64,000 bases of DNA from Nephrocerus scutellatus (lineage: Eukaryota; Arthropoda; Insecta; Diptera; Pipunculidae): contig OX352765.1 in assembly GCA_947095585.1 (NCBI GenBank), positions 63,179,425 through 63,243,424 of the forward strand. Direction: 5' to 3'. This document shows positions 52,493 to 62,722 of this stretch, one piece after another. A model generated the notes under the pieces. That model was not told the DNA's origin. It ran no database searches and saw nothing but the letters and a program-made list of their open reading frames with translations. Within the stretch, counting starts at the first letter, position 1. Each line of letters starts with the position of its first letter. Position numbers and translations under genes: made by a program.

Positions 52493-53570
52493 TCATCCTA
52501 CCATGGTTAGAGGTGATTTTCAAAGGGTGTCTGCGCTTAATGCACATTCCTAAGAACTGGACGGAAGTCAAAGTGGTCTTCATTCCAAAAGCACAAAAAA
52601 AGGAAAAAGGGTACCCAAAGGACCTAAGGCCTATAACCTTATCCTCCTTTCTGCTGAAAACTATGGAGAGGTTATTGGATGTTTATATAAGAGACCAGGT
52701 GGGTTATGACAGATGGGCTCAGTCTTAACACGCTTACTGCAAAGGTAAGTCGGTAGAGACTGCGCTGCACACACTGGTACGTACGATTGAGAAATCACTA
52801 CAATCGAAGGAATACACACTCATAGCATTCCTCGACATTGAAGGGGCCTTTAATAACATAAAGACGGAGGCTATAATGAAAGGCATGTCTCTTCTAGGTA
52901 TTGACCACACAGTTTGCAAGCTAATTAATCATATGCTCTTAAGCAGGAATGTTAACGCTGAGCTGGGTGGCTCCACCATTAGAAGGCATGTAGCTAGAGG
53001 AACGCCGCAAGGAGGCGTTCTATCCCCTTTGCTCTAGAACATAGTAATCGATGGACTACTAAAAGAGCTGGAAAGAGTAGTTGCCTATGCTGATGATGTA
53101 GCCATAGCTCTCACAGGTAGGTTTCTAGTAACCATTACAGAGGTTATGCAAAATGCCCTCTCCATAGTCATAAAATGGGCCGAAGGCTGCGGACTAGGAG
53201 TAAATCCGTCCAAGACAGAGCTGGTCCTCTTCACAAATAGATATAAAGTGCCAATAGTCACTCCACCAACTCTAAACGGAACCAGTCTAGTTTTCACCAA
53301 TAGGGCGAAATTTCTGGGCACAATCCTGGATGATAAACTAAGCTGGAAACCAAACATTTTAGAGAGAGTTAACAAAGCTACTAAAGCTCTATATGCGTGT
53401 AGAAGCGCCATCGGAAAAAGCTGGGGATTAAAGCCAGAGCTGGTACACTGGCTATACACTGCAGTAGTAAGACCAATACTCATGTACGGTGTAAGCGTTT
53501 GGTGGCCGGCTCTTGGAAAATCCACCTATGTTAAAATTCTGGAGAAGGTGTAAAGGGCAGCCTGTCTTCA
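52493..53570 (+). pseudogene. LOA element 1 reverse transcriptase, broken
   Basis: Early RT: ILPWLEVIFKGCLRL, VVFIPKAQKKEKGYPKDLRP and ITLSSFLLKTMERL (to about 52728, stop). Then, in other frames, KSVETALHTL, IAFLDIEGAFNNI, GTPQGGVLSPLL with a stop after it, and the catalytic AYADDVAIAL (about 53085). 53146-53553 is the thumb region (GLGVNPSKTELVLF, KFLGTILDDKLSWKP). Confidence 0.82.
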
Positions 53571-53633
53571 CATTAGTGGAGCACTAAAAACAACACCAAC
53601 ACGCGCCCTAGAATTAATGTTGTACCTGCTCTT

Positions 53634-54689
53634 TTGGATATATACGGCAGGCAGAGAGCAGCCTTTACGGCCGCGCGACTGTCAGCAACACGTCAGTGGA
53701 AACCTATTCAAACGGGACACTCGACGATAAACAACTCGCTAAAGGTTGAACTGGCGAACTTAGATTACACACAACCAGTGTTATGCTTTAGGAAGGGTTT
53801 CCGAGCCATCTACCCCTCCAGGGATCAATGGAGAGATGGATCGTCACAAGAAACCGCTGCTATCAAATTCTTCACGGACGGCTCCAAACTCGACGGAAGG
53901 GTCGGTGCCGGAGTCTACTGTGACAAACCTAGCGTGAGCATTTCCGTTCGACTCCCGGACCATTGCAGCGTGTATCAGGCTGAGGTAACAGCGATTGAGG
54001 AAGCGGTGACCTGGCTGAAACATAATATATTATCGGTAACCGATATTATAATTAACATAGACAGTCAGGCGGCAATAAAATCGCTGGAATCGGTCTTGAT
54101 GACATCGGGGGTAGACTTAAGCTGCCACACATCTCTCAAGGAGATGAGCGAGTTTTTTAACATATGCTTAGTATGGGTCCCCGGTCACTCTGATATCGTT
54201 GGGAATTGCAAAGCAGACGAAGTAGCCAGAAATGGCACAAAACTCCAACTGCAACCGGAAAGGGCAGGCATAGGAAGACCACTATCAACGGTCAAGCTAA
54301 TGCTTCGGAAAGAGGCAGAAAAATTAACAAACGCGAGATGGTTGCATACCAACACATGTAATATTGCAAAGCAAGTCTGGCCTAAGCTGGACCTAAATCG
54401 CTCTAAAGCATTGATATCCCTACGAAGAGGGGATATAAGAATGACTATAGGTATCTTAACGGGGCACTGTCTTCTTGGAGTGCATACGAGAAAGATGGGC
54501 CTTGAGTTCAATGACTTCTGCAAAAGCTGTTATGACGCCGAGGAGGAGGAAACAGTATCCCATTTCCTGTGTACATGCCCGGCTCTTGCAAGCAGAAGAC
54601 TAAAATATCTGGGATATGGTACACTAAACAGCTTATCGGATGTCGAAAACTGCAAAGTGGGAGACATCCTAAAATTTACAATTATTTAA
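53634..54689 (+). CDS. LOA element 1 RNase H and C-terminal Cys/His region
   Basis: 351 open codons. RNase H catalytic residues: FFTDGSK (about residues 80-86), QAEVTAIEEA, INIDSQAA (about 139-146) and VPGHSDIVGNCKADEVA (from about 181). This domain removes RNA during target-primed reverse transcription. Near residues 298-317, CKSCYDAEEEETVSHFLCTC forms the C-terminal Cys/His cluster of this clade. The true frame begins upstream in RT. Confidence 0.85.
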   Translation: MDIYGRQRAAFTAARLSATRQWKPIQTGHSTINNSLKVELANLDYTQPVLCFRKGFRAIYPSRDQWRDGSSQETAAIKFFTDGSKLDGRVGAGVYCDKPSVSISVRLPDHCSVYQAEVTAIEEAVTWLKHNILSVTDIIINIDSQAAIKSLESVLMTSGVDLSCHTSLKEMSEFFNICLVWVPGHSDIVGNCKADEVARNGTKLQLQPERAGIGRPLSTVKLMLRKEAEKLTNARWLHTNTCNIAKQVWPKLDLNRSKALISLRRGDIRMTIGILTGHCLLGVHTRKMGLEFNDFCKSCYDAEEEETVSHFLCTCPALASRRLKYLGYGTLNSLSDVENCKVGDILKFTII

Positions 54690-54717
54690 AATTATCTGGC
54701 TATTCATCTTGAAAATT

Positions 54718-55271
54718 GACAACGTGTTTACTTCAATGAACGAAATCCATTGGAAAGAACATTGACAGCACCAAAACCACCATTAATAGTGTTCTTCGAA
54801 TTATGCAAACAACAAAATATTTACGGTCAATTTGCAACATATTTTACATGACAGCAATCTAAGAAATGGGAACATCGTAAAAAAAGGTACACCAGATGCT
54901 GCCTATCCATGTATATTTTCAACAAATGCATTGGGCCGATTATACACTGTTCATCCTAAACAACGCGAATGTTTTTACCTACGATTATTTATAATTAATT
55001 TGCATGGTCCAACGTTATTTGAATGTTTAAGAACAGTAAATGGTCAAATACATACAGCTTATCACGATGCTTGCCGAGCATTAAATTTACTTGAAGGCGA
55101 TTTACATTGGGATACAACACTTGCCGATGCTGCTCTTAGTTCTTCTCCACATCAAATACGCACTTTATTTGCTATTGTATTGACCACCTGTAATCTTCAT
55201 AACCAGATGCATTATGGGAAAAATATAAGAACTCCATAAGTGAAGAGATACTTCATGCATTACGTACAGTC
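54718..55271 (+). pseudogene. Autonomous Helitron, Rep-helicase linking region
   Basis: Helitron coding sequence resumes (VYFNERNPLERTLTAPKPPL, then FFELCKQQN). The 54832-55239 frame contains KRECFYLRLF-type sequence (here QRECFYLRLFIINLHGPTLF), HDACRALNLLEGDLHWDTTL and SPHQIRTLFAIVLTTC, all conserved in the region between Rep and helicase of animal Helitrons. Broken by frame changes near 54850 and 55230. Ends where the MITE at 55272 is inserted. Confidence 0.85.
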
Positions 55272-55485
55272 AACCGGTTTTTCTGCTAAATCGAGAGAGA
55301 AGCAGAAATCACAAACGACAAACAAAAGAGAATTCTTGCTCATGCGCAATGTGCGCTGAGATTGCAGTAAATAACCAATAGTTATATCATAACATAACTA
55401 GTGTTGTTATGGGCTACTTTCGAGGCTAGTTTATAGCGTACGAAACAGTCACTTTCGTCTATGGGCGTGTGAAAATTATTAACAG
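55272..55485 (-). mobile_element. MITE-like insertion in Helitron (relative of 27779-28005)
   Basis: Reverse-complement match to 27781-27989, including gtacgaaacagtcactttcg and aattcttgctcatgcgcaat. It separates the reading LRTVN (before) from LLTEQKSIYEKI (after). The terminal ggacgcgtgaaaa of the other copy is missing here, so this end is truncated. Confidence 0.72.
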
Positions 55486-55812
55486 AACAAAAAAGCATCT
55501 ACGAAAAAATTATGCATACAGTCGCTGCTCAGGAGGGTGGTTTCTTCTTCATAGATGCGCCTGCTGGAACAGGTAAAACCTTCTTAATTTCATTAATATT
55601 GGGGGAAATTCGTTCAAAAGGAAATATTGCAGTAGCCATTGCTTCGTCTGGAATTGCAGCAACTTTATTGGATGGTGGTAGAACATCCCATTCAGTTCTC
55701 AAATCGCCAAAAAACATTCAAGCAAATGAAAACGCCATATGCAACATTAAACAACACTCAAGTATGGCTAAATTTCTTAAAAAATTTTATATAATTATAT
55801 GGGACGAATGTA
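55486..55812 (+). pseudogene. Helitron helicase N-terminal part (Pif1-like, Walker A and B)
   Basis: The frame from 55512 contains FIDAPAGTGKTFLI (Walker A), VAIASSGIAATLLDGGRTSH (the next Pif1 motif), and IIIWDEC (Walker B), in the order of Pif1-family 5'-3' helicases. In Helitrons this domain unwinds the donor strand. It is interrupted just after Walker B by the TIR element at 55813. Confidence 0.88.
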
Positions 55813-56011
55813 AAGGGTGTCCCAACAAGAGCGCCGGATTTAAATTTGCCGCATTTACGAGTTGTACGGTAATTTTTTTTTGACATTTTTCACGTACAGA
55901 CCACGCGATTTAAGAATTCAAACCAACAACGTTTAATTATTGAGATCGAGAAAAAAATTCTCTGACGCTCTTGTTGGGATTTAAATCCGGCGCTCTTGTT
56001 GGTACACCCTA
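55813..56011. mobile_element. 199-bp MITE with ~32-bp TIRs and TA duplication
   Basis: Left agggtgtcccaacaagagcg plus ccggatttaaat; right end in reverse complement agggtgtaccaacaagagcg plus ccggatttaaat, with one mismatch. TA flanks both sides (55811-55812 and 56012-56013). Removing it rejoins WDEC with the downstream helicase sequence (MAHKHALEALNRTL). The TA target fits the Tc1/mariner superfamily. Confidence 0.88.
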
Positions 56012-56267
56012 TACAATGGCTCACAAACATGCATTGGAAGCATTAAATCGTACACTTTAAGATCTGAGATGTGATGGTAGACTTTTTGGTGGTGCATTAA
56101 TTTTATTGGCTGGAGACTTCAGGCAAACATTACCAGTAATACCACGTGCTACTTATGCCGATGCAATCAATGCATGTCTAAAATCATCATCGTTATGGCG
56201 AAGCGTTCACACACTCAAATTAAGAATAAACATGCGTGTACAACTTCAAAGTGATTCATCTGCTGAT
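56012..56267 (+). pseudogene. Helitron helicase, middle part
   Basis: Reads MAHKHALEALNRTL, a stop, then LFGGALILLAGDFRQTLPVI and LKLRINMRVQLQSDSS. These are motif III (GDFRQTLPVI) and the following conserved region of Helitron Pif1-like helicases. From 56106 it is open and continues without a stop into LOA element 2. Confidence 0.88.
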
Positions 56268-58814
56268 GCATGGTGGAATCATGACCTCGAGGCTAAACGA
56301 AGAGAAGTTCGTAAACTCTTTAACAAAGCCAAGCGTACACACACCTGGACGGCCTATAAAACTGCCCTAACCAGATACAACGTGGCTTTAAGGGACAGCA
56401 AAAGAAAAAGCTGGAGAGAGTTTTGCGAAAGCATCGACACACTGCCAACAGCATGTCGACTACACAAAGCCCTCTCACTTGACCACAATAATCCACATTT
56501 CCACATTGGTTCGGTGAAAAAACCAAACGGGGAACTGACATCCTCTAAACAAGAAACTCTTGAGTGTCTGGTTAAGAGTCACTTTCCCAAGTGCATCATA
56601 CTGGATAATCAAGAAGTATACGAGGATATAAACATGCACCCACACCTTATCTCAACTGAAGCCTACAGACGCTCAGCCAGCATTTTCCCACTAGAAAGCA
56701 TCCGCTGGGCGATAAACTCTTTCGGTTCATACAAGTCTCCAGGTGGAGACGGGCTGTATCCAATCCTCCTGCAGCAAGGCATTAAATTAATAGAACCAGT
56801 ACTCGTAAAACTCTACAGAGCCAGTCACAGCCTAGAATACGTTCCAAGGTGCTGGAGAGATGTGCGGGTTCTATTCTTACCAAAAGGAGGAAAGAAATCC
56901 CCCGAGGATACTAGGTCGTATAGACCTATCAGTCTTACATCCTTCATCCTAAAGTCTATGGAGAAAATAATAGGCCATTACGTAAGGTCGAATGCTCTCC
57001 AACGAACTTCCTTGAATACCAGCCAACACGCATACCAGACTGGTAAATCGACGGAAACAGCACTACATGAGCTGACAACTGAAATCGAAGACACACTTCG
57101 AAGCAAAGAAATGGTTTTATGCGCCTTCATCGACATACAAGGCGCTTTTGACAACACAAGCTTCGAAGTAATTCAAACACAATCCAGATCAAGGGGCATC
57201 GACTCCTCTACCATAGGATGGGTCATGAGCATGCTAAGAAGCAGGAAGATTCAAGCCTCATTCGGCGAGGAAAGCATCACAATAGCGGCAGCCAGAGGCT
57301 GCCCACATGGTGGTGTCCTATCGCCCCTTCTGTGGCTATTAGTGATGGATCAGCTGCTCGCTAGGCTAGAAAATAACGGCCTAACTAATATAAGCTATGC
57401 AGATGACCTAGTCCTAGTAGTTCGTGGCAAATTCGAGAGCACGATAACAGATCGCATACAGGTTGCTCTAAAACAAGTCAAAGACTGGTGTAAAGAGGTT
57501 GGACTAAGCGTCAATCCTGACAAGTTAGTTTGCACCCTATTCACCAAAAGAAAAAAAGTAACGCTACCAGCAATACAATTCCAAGGCAAAACCCTTCAAT
57601 TAATGCCAGAAGCTAAATATTTAGGGGTATTGTTTGACAAAAAACTAACATGGAACCCCCACATATCATATATCACAAACAAAGCTAATAAAGCTTACTT
57701 TGCCTGTCACCGTATGTTTGGCATAACGTGGGGAATAAACCCGCAAATTACCCTCTGGCTATACCAAAGCATAATCAGACCCAGGATCACATACGCGGCC
57801 CTGGTTTGGTGGCCAAAAACAGAGCAATCAACGACACGCTCAAAACTGAACAAAATTCAAAGAATAATATGTCTAATTGCAACGGGTGCAGTTAAGAGCT
57901 GCCCAACGGCAGCTCTGGAAAAACTGCTAGGACTTCCTCCCCTGCACATACACATCAAAAGCGAGGCTGTATCAAGAACGACAAAACTTAAAATCCTTAA
58001 ACAAATAAAGGCAAACAAACCAGGACACACCAGCATCATAACCAAAATAGACTTGGAATATGTAACTGTCCAACCATCAGACCTAATGATAAAAACTACT
58101 AATTTCAAAAGGAATTTTTCAATTAAAATACCCGATCGGAATCAAGTTGAAAATATCATAAGTACCATTCCAAACCATGCATCCATCTGGTATACAGACG
58201 GCTCGAAAACAAACACAGGAACCGGAGCAGGAGTATTCGGACCCAGAATCACCCTACGAATACCCCTAGGAAGATCTCCAACAGTATTCCAGGCAGAAAC
58301 TATAGCAATAGAAGCCTGCGTACTGGAATGTACTAAAAGAAAGTACAGAAGAACCGAGATCTATGTGATCTCAGACAGTCAAGCAGCATTGCTAGCATTA
58401 AAAGGTCCAGTCTTTTACTCTAAAACAACGTGGAGCTGTTTCCGCCACTTAGAAGAACTGGCCAAAAACAACGAAATCACACTTATGTGGTCTCCCGGAC
58501 ACTCAGGCATTTTAGGAAAAGAGGCAGCAGACCTATGCGCAAGAGAAGGCGCAGAAGGAATTTTCACTGGCCCAGAACCCAGCATTGCCTATTCCAAATG
58601 CCATATCAACAGAAAAATTAAAGAGTGGGAAAACGCTACTATCGAAGCAGAATGGAATTCTTCGCCTGGGATGAGACAAGCCAAGAAGCTTCTAAACTAC
58701 AACATTAGTCATATGGACAGGGCCATCAGACTGGACCGCCATACACTAAGAACACTTATCTGGTATATGACAGGACATGGCCCATTGATATTCTATGATT
58801 TTCGGGGTCTCTGA
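56106..58814 (+). CDS. 902-codon open frame: helicase piece fused to LOA-clade RT-RNase H
   Basis: Residues 1 to about 54 are Helitron helicase (AGDFRQTLPVIPR, NMRVQLQSDSSAD). From about residue 55 the protein is a LOA-clade ORF2: WWNHDLEAKRREVRKLFNKA (linker after endonuclease), RT with FIDIQGAFDN (about 339), GCPHGGVLSPLLW (about 398) and catalytic YADD (about 430), then RNase H with YTDGSK (about 694), SDSQAALLAL (about 755) and WSPGHSGILG (about 794). The last few residues (IFYDFRGL) come from the Helitron tandem repeat, so the LOA Cys/His tail is lost. No internal stop, unlike its neighbours. The endonuclease is absent. Confidence 0.88.
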   Translation: MAGDFRQTLPVIPRATYADAINACLKSSSLWRSVHTLKLRINMRVQLQSDSSADAWWNHDLEAKRREVRKLFNKAKRTHTWTAYKTALTRYNVALRDSKRKSWREFCESIDTLPTACRLHKALSLDHNNPHFHIGSVKKPNGELTSSKQETLECLVKSHFPKCIILDNQEVYEDINMHPHLISTEAYRRSASIFPLESIRWAINSFGSYKSPGGDGLYPILLQQGIKLIEPVLVKLYRASHSLEYVPRCWRDVRVLFLPKGGKKSPEDTRSYRPISLTSFILKSMEKIIGHYVRSNALQRTSLNTSQHAYQTGKSTETALHELTTEIEDTLRSKEMVLCAFIDIQGAFDNTSFEVIQTQSRSRGIDSSTIGWVMSMLRSRKIQASFGEESITIAAARGCPHGGVLSPLLWLLVMDQLLARLENNGLTNISYADDLVLVVRGKFESTITDRIQVALKQVKDWCKEVGLSVNPDKLVCTLFTKRKKVTLPAIQFQGKTLQLMPEAKYLGVLFDKKLTWNPHISYITNKANKAYFACHRMFGITWGINPQITLWLYQSIIRPRITYAALVWWPKTEQSTTRSKLNKIQRIICLIATGAVKSCPTAALEKLLGLPPLHIHIKSEAVSRTTKLKILKQIKANKPGHTSIITKIDLEYVTVQPSDLMIKTTNFKRNFSIKIPDRNQVENIISTIPNHASIWYTDGSKTNTGTGAGVFGPRITLRIPLGRSPTVFQAETIAIEACVLECTKRKYRRTEIYVISDSQAALLALKGPVFYSKTTWSCFRHLEELAKNNEITLMWSPGHSGILGKEAADLCAREGAEGIFTGPEPSIAYSKCHINRKIKEWENATIEAEWNSSPGMRQAKKLLNYNISHMDRAIRLDRHTLRTLIWYMTGHGPLIFYDFRGL
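56268..58785 (+). mobile_element. LOA-clade LINE 2, truncated at both ends
   Basis: Boundaries come from the change of protein similarity: helicase ends in DSSAD at about 56267, and the LOA similarity ends at YMTGHGPL, about 58785. The 5' truncation removes the endonuclease. The 3' truncation removes the Cys/His tail, UTR and poly(A), so the right border was probably made by a later deletion or rearrangement and not by normal insertion. Confidence 0.78.
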
Positions 58815-59935
58815 GTTGAATAGTTATGGTAAGACAGCTCTAGGAGGATGGGGTCGATAACGGAGGGGTGGGGGGGGGGGTGACCGATATTAGTGTCGAT
58901 TCTATGGTTTTCGGGGTCGCTGAGTTGAATGGTGATGGTAAGACAGCTCTAGGGGGATGGGGTCGAAAACAGATGGGGGGGGGTGACCGATATTATTGTC
59001 GATTCTATGGTTTTCGGGGTCGCTGAGTTGAATGGTTATGGCAAGACAGTTCTAGAGGGATGGAGTCAATAACTGAGGGGTGGGGGGGGGTGACCGATAT
59101 TAATGTTGATTCTATGGTTTTCGGTGTCGCTGAGTTGAATGGTTATGGTAAGACAGCTCTAGGGGGATGGGGTCGATAACTGAGGGGGGTGACTGATATT
59201 AGTGTCGATTCCATGGTTTTCAGGGTCGCTGAGTTGAATGGTGATGGTAAGACAGCTGTAGGGGGATGGGGTCGAAACGAATGGGCGGTGACCGATATTA
59301 GTGTCGATTCTATGGTTTTCGGGGTCGCTGAGTTGAACGGTTATAGTAAGACAGCTCTATGAGGATGGGGTCGATAACGGAGGGAGGATGGGGTCGATAA
59401 CGGGTGACCGATATTAGTGTCGATTCTATGGTTTTCGGGGTGCTCTGAGTTGAATGGTGATAGTAAAACAGCTCTAGGGGTATGGTGTCGATAACTGAAG
59501 GGGGTGACCGATATTAGTGACTATTCTATTGTTTTCGGGGTCGCTGAGTTGAATGGTGATGGTAAGACAGCTCTACGGGGATGGGGTGATAACTGAGGGG
59601 GAGGGGGTGACCGATATTAGTGTTGATTCTATGGTTTTCGGGGTCGTTTAGTTGAATGGTTATGGTAAGACAGCTCTAGGAGGATGGGGTCGATAACGGT
59701 CGATTCTATGGTTTTCGGGGTCGTTAAGTTGGATGGTGATGGTAAGAAAGCTCTTGGTGGATGGGGTCGAAAACAGAGGGGGGGGGGTGACCGATATTAT
59801 TGTCGATTCTATGGTTTTCGGGGCCGCTGATTTGAATGGCGATGGTAAGACAATTCTCGGGGGATGGGGTCTATAACTGAGGGGGGGGGGTGACCGATAT
59901 TAGTGCCGATTTTATGGTTGTCGCTGAGTTTAATG
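58786..59935 (+). repeat. ~105-bp Helitron minisatellite, about 11-12 units
   Basis: Units with tctatggttttcggggtcgc recur near 58905, 59006, 59113, 59210, 59309, 59425, 59527, 59628, 59705 and 59813. Spacing varies from about 77 to 116 bp because of G-tract changes and partial deletions. More irregular than the array in N1. Confidence 0.88.
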
Positions 59936-59939
59936 GTGA

Positions 59940-60215
59940 TTTGATCTCCAATTATTTTACTATGGGATTCTCGACTCGCCAAAACTTTGCAACGGCACAA
60001 CTGTGCGTAAAAGAGATGCCGGAAAATATAATTAAAGCGACTATCTTCACAGAACAAGGACAGTGTGAAACAGTTTTTACCCCACGGTTAGCACTCATTT
60101 GGACGGATCTACCTTTTAAATTTAAGAGATTGTAATTTCCGGTAAAACTTGCGTTTTCGATGACGATCAATAAGTCGGACAGTTTATTAAATAGTGCGGA
60201 GTATCGATTTGAGAT
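59940..60215 (+). pseudogene. Helitron helicase C-terminal relic
   Basis: Contains LCVKEMPENIIKATIFTEQG, ETVFTPRLALIWTDLPFKFK and, after a frame break, VKLAFSMTINKSDS. This is a fuller version of the region found in N1 (8416-8901) and matches the end of RepHel helicases. In intact proteins INKSQGQS follows; here Q is replaced and the frame degrades. Confidence 0.75.
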
Positions 60216-60397
60216 CGTCATGTTTTTCCCACGGACAGTTTTATTTATTCTTGAAGGTGAAACTAAAAACATTGTATACAACTAAGTTTTGTTTTAAATT
60301 AATTTTATGTATGTTTATTTAATTTTATTTTATAATTTGCTGCCTAATAGAAGATTGGGATAAATAAATACCTGGGCAACGCCGGGTAATCAGCTAG

Positions 60398-60645
60398 TAT
60401 TATTATAAATTTGACTCAAATGGTTAAATTAATTATATTACGGCTACAATGTTAATCACTATAAATTACATCATATGATATTATATTATTTATTCCATTA
60501 TACTATTAAATAATACTATATTGTAAAATGTATTCTTAATATTAATTTTAGTACATAGATTTTTATATTTCTATATTTCTACCTACAATAAAATTTATTT
60601 TTAGTTCTTTTTATCACGAATCCTGTTAGAACTAATTTACTACTA
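60398..60645. other. AT-rich spacer between two Helitrons
   Basis: Very AT-rich, no gene or terminal repeat. It is the host-side sequence between the CTAG|T end at 60397 and the A|TC start at 60646. Confidence 0.5.
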
Positions 60646-62172
60646 TCTATATATATAAAATAGAGAATTTATTTGTATATTTGTTTGTGCCTAACTAGCT
60701 CTGGAACGCCTTGACCAATTTCAACCAAACTTGGTATACATATTAGTTACTATGTGGAATCAAATGTAGCTGGTGGGGGGTAGCACGCTTTTGGTTGGGG
60801 GAGGCGTAGCAGGCGATTTAAGTGTCGGACCCACCGTTTTCGGTATCGCCGAGAAGATTATTACCGGTAGTACACTCCTATGGGTGAGTTATATTCCCTC
60901 AGGGGGGTGGCTCAACGATATTAAAGTTGATTCTATAGTTTTCTCAGTCGATAACTGAGGGGGGAGTAACCAATATTATTGTCGATTTTATGGTTTTTGT
61001 GGTCGCTGAGTTGAATGGTGATGGGAAGATAGCTCTAGGGGAATTGGGTCGATAACTGAGGGGGGGGGGTGACCGATACTAGTGTCGATTTTATGGTTTT
61101 CGTGGTCGCTGAGTTGAATGGTGATGGTAAACAGCTCTGGGGATATGGGATCGATAACTGAGGGGGGTGACCGATATTAGTGTCGATTCTATGGTTTTCG
61201 GGTCGCTGAGTTGAATGGAGATGGTAAGACAGCTTTATGGGTACGGGATCGATAACGGAGAGGAGAGGGTGACCGATATTAGTTTCGATCCCATAGTTTT
61301 CGGGGTCGCTGAGATAATAGTGGTGTATAGAATGGTACTCGGCGACCATTTGGCGACGAATTTTGGTGTGAGGACATTGTCGCCCCTACTTAAAATTGGA
61401 AAAGGTAGATTAGTAGCCCTGTTTTATGGATATGTTAAATTTACATCGATTTTTGATATCTGCCACAGAACTAATAAATTCTATTTATCCGGCTGTTTCT
61501 CAAAACTATAACATTTTGAACCGGTTGCTTGAAGGGGCCATTCTTGCTTCCAAAATGGAAGCAACCACGAAATAAACAATCAAATACTTGCCATGTTAAT
61601 AGGCGTAGTCACTGAATAAATGTGTATCGATACCGTTGTAGATACTGATGAGGAATTAAATATCTAACTGAGTTCCTTAACTCACTTAATTCGTCTGGAT
61701 TGCCACCACATCGTCTTACAGTTTGATCTCCAAGTATTTTACTACGGATTCTCGACTCGCCAAAACTTTTCAACGCCACAAGACTGTGCGTAAAAGAGAT
61801 GCAGTTTGTATCCCACGGACAGCACTCATTTCGACGGTCGCACAGTTTATTTAGAACTGCGGAGTATAGATTTGAGATTGCCATGCTTTTCCCACGGACA
61901 ACTTTATTATGCTTGCTCTGGGTTGGGTTGACCTAAGAATTTGTTTATTCCTGCTCTTGAAGGTGAAACTAAAAACATTGTAGGTATACAACCAACATTT
62001 GTTTATTTAATTTTATTTTATAATTTGAATACTATAGCTATAATTTAAAATATATTTTTGTTAATAAAAACTAAAATTTTACCTTATAGATTGATATCAT
62101 TCTTTTTTCTACCCCTGCCTAATAGAAGATTGGGATGAATAAATACCTGGGCAACGACGGGTAATCAGCTAG
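60646..62172 (+). mobile_element. Helitron N3, sister of N1
   Basis: 5' end TCTATATATATAAAATAGAG after A (60645). 3' end gggcaacgacgggtaatcag then CTAG (62172), T (62173). The first 250 bp (ctaactagctctggaacgcc, tggtatacatattagttact) match N1. The array has only about four units. Loss of units explains most of the size difference from N1 (1.5 against 2.3 kb). Confidence 0.9.
61320..61880 (+). pseudogene. Helicase C-terminal relic in Helitron N3
   Basis: Equivalent to 8330-8901 in N1 (VLGDHLATNFGVRTLSPLLK and KGRLVALFYGYVKF in one frame, then pieces matching the TEFLNSL and acagcactcatttcgacgg regions). More frame changes and small deletions than in N1. Confidence 0.65.
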
Positions 62173-62289
62173 TATTGTTATAAATTAAACTAAAAATGGC
62201 TAAATAAATTCCTGCTATTTATACAATGTAATTCAATATAATTTACATAAAATTACCTTGTTGTCATCTTGTATAAAGTAATAAAAACA

Positions 62290-62722
62290 ATACAATACAA
62301 TAATGATCATATTCCAGAATTTCAATATGAACAAGTCATATAGTCGCAACTTAGTCCTACATAACGAATTGCATGCGAATCGCTTGAGAAATAGCTTTGT
62401 TTCCGAAATTCCAGACCATAATGATCATATTCCAGAATTTCCATAGAAACAAGTCTAATAGTAGCATCTTAGTCCCAAATTTCATGCGAATCGCTTGAGA
62501 AATAGTTTTGTTCCCGAAATTCGAGACCATAATGATCATATTCCAGAATTTCCATAGGAACAAGTCTTATAGTCGCATCTTAGTCCTACATACCGAATTT
62601 CAGGCGAATCGCTTGAGAAATAACTTTGTTCCCGAAATTCCACCCATAATGATCTTTTTCCAGAATTTCCATAGGAACAAGTCATAGTCGCATCTTAGTC
62701 CTACACACCGAATTTCATGCGA
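62290..62722 (-). repeat. 118-bp satellite, about 3.7 units, inverted, isolated
   Basis: Units with gcgaatcgcttgagaaatag, gaccataatgatcatattcc and agaatttccataggaacaag, spaced near 118 bp. None of the FBL end or core sequences are adjacent, and a CR1-like 3' end starts directly after. It is either a remnant of an FBL copy or the satellite on its own. Confidence 0.88.

Larger units (their letters stand above)
52493..54717 (+). mobile_element. LOA-clade LINE 1, 5'-truncated, inserted in Helitron
   Basis: Helitron coding sequence stops at about 52492 and resumes at about 54718. Between lies an RT plus RNase H element without endonuclease, in the same orientation. The combination of RT, RNase H and a C-terminal Cys/His motif is typical of the LOA/I group. 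The RT part has stops and a frame change; the RNase H part is open. Confidence 0.82.
58786..60397 (+). mobile_element. Helitron 3' part with 105-bp array, 5' end missing
   Basis: Consists of the array (58786-59935), a helicase C-terminal relic (59940-60215), and the same 3' end as N1: cctgggcaacgccggg hairpin, TAATCAGCTAG to 60397, then T. No 5' TC terminus is present; the left side begins directly after the LOA sequence. It may be the 3' end of the interrupted autonomous Helitron or a separate truncated copy. Confidence 0.82.

Noticed and set aside
53085..53525. Minus-strand frame opposite LOA element 1
   Set aside because: Shadow of the RT frame on the plus strand.
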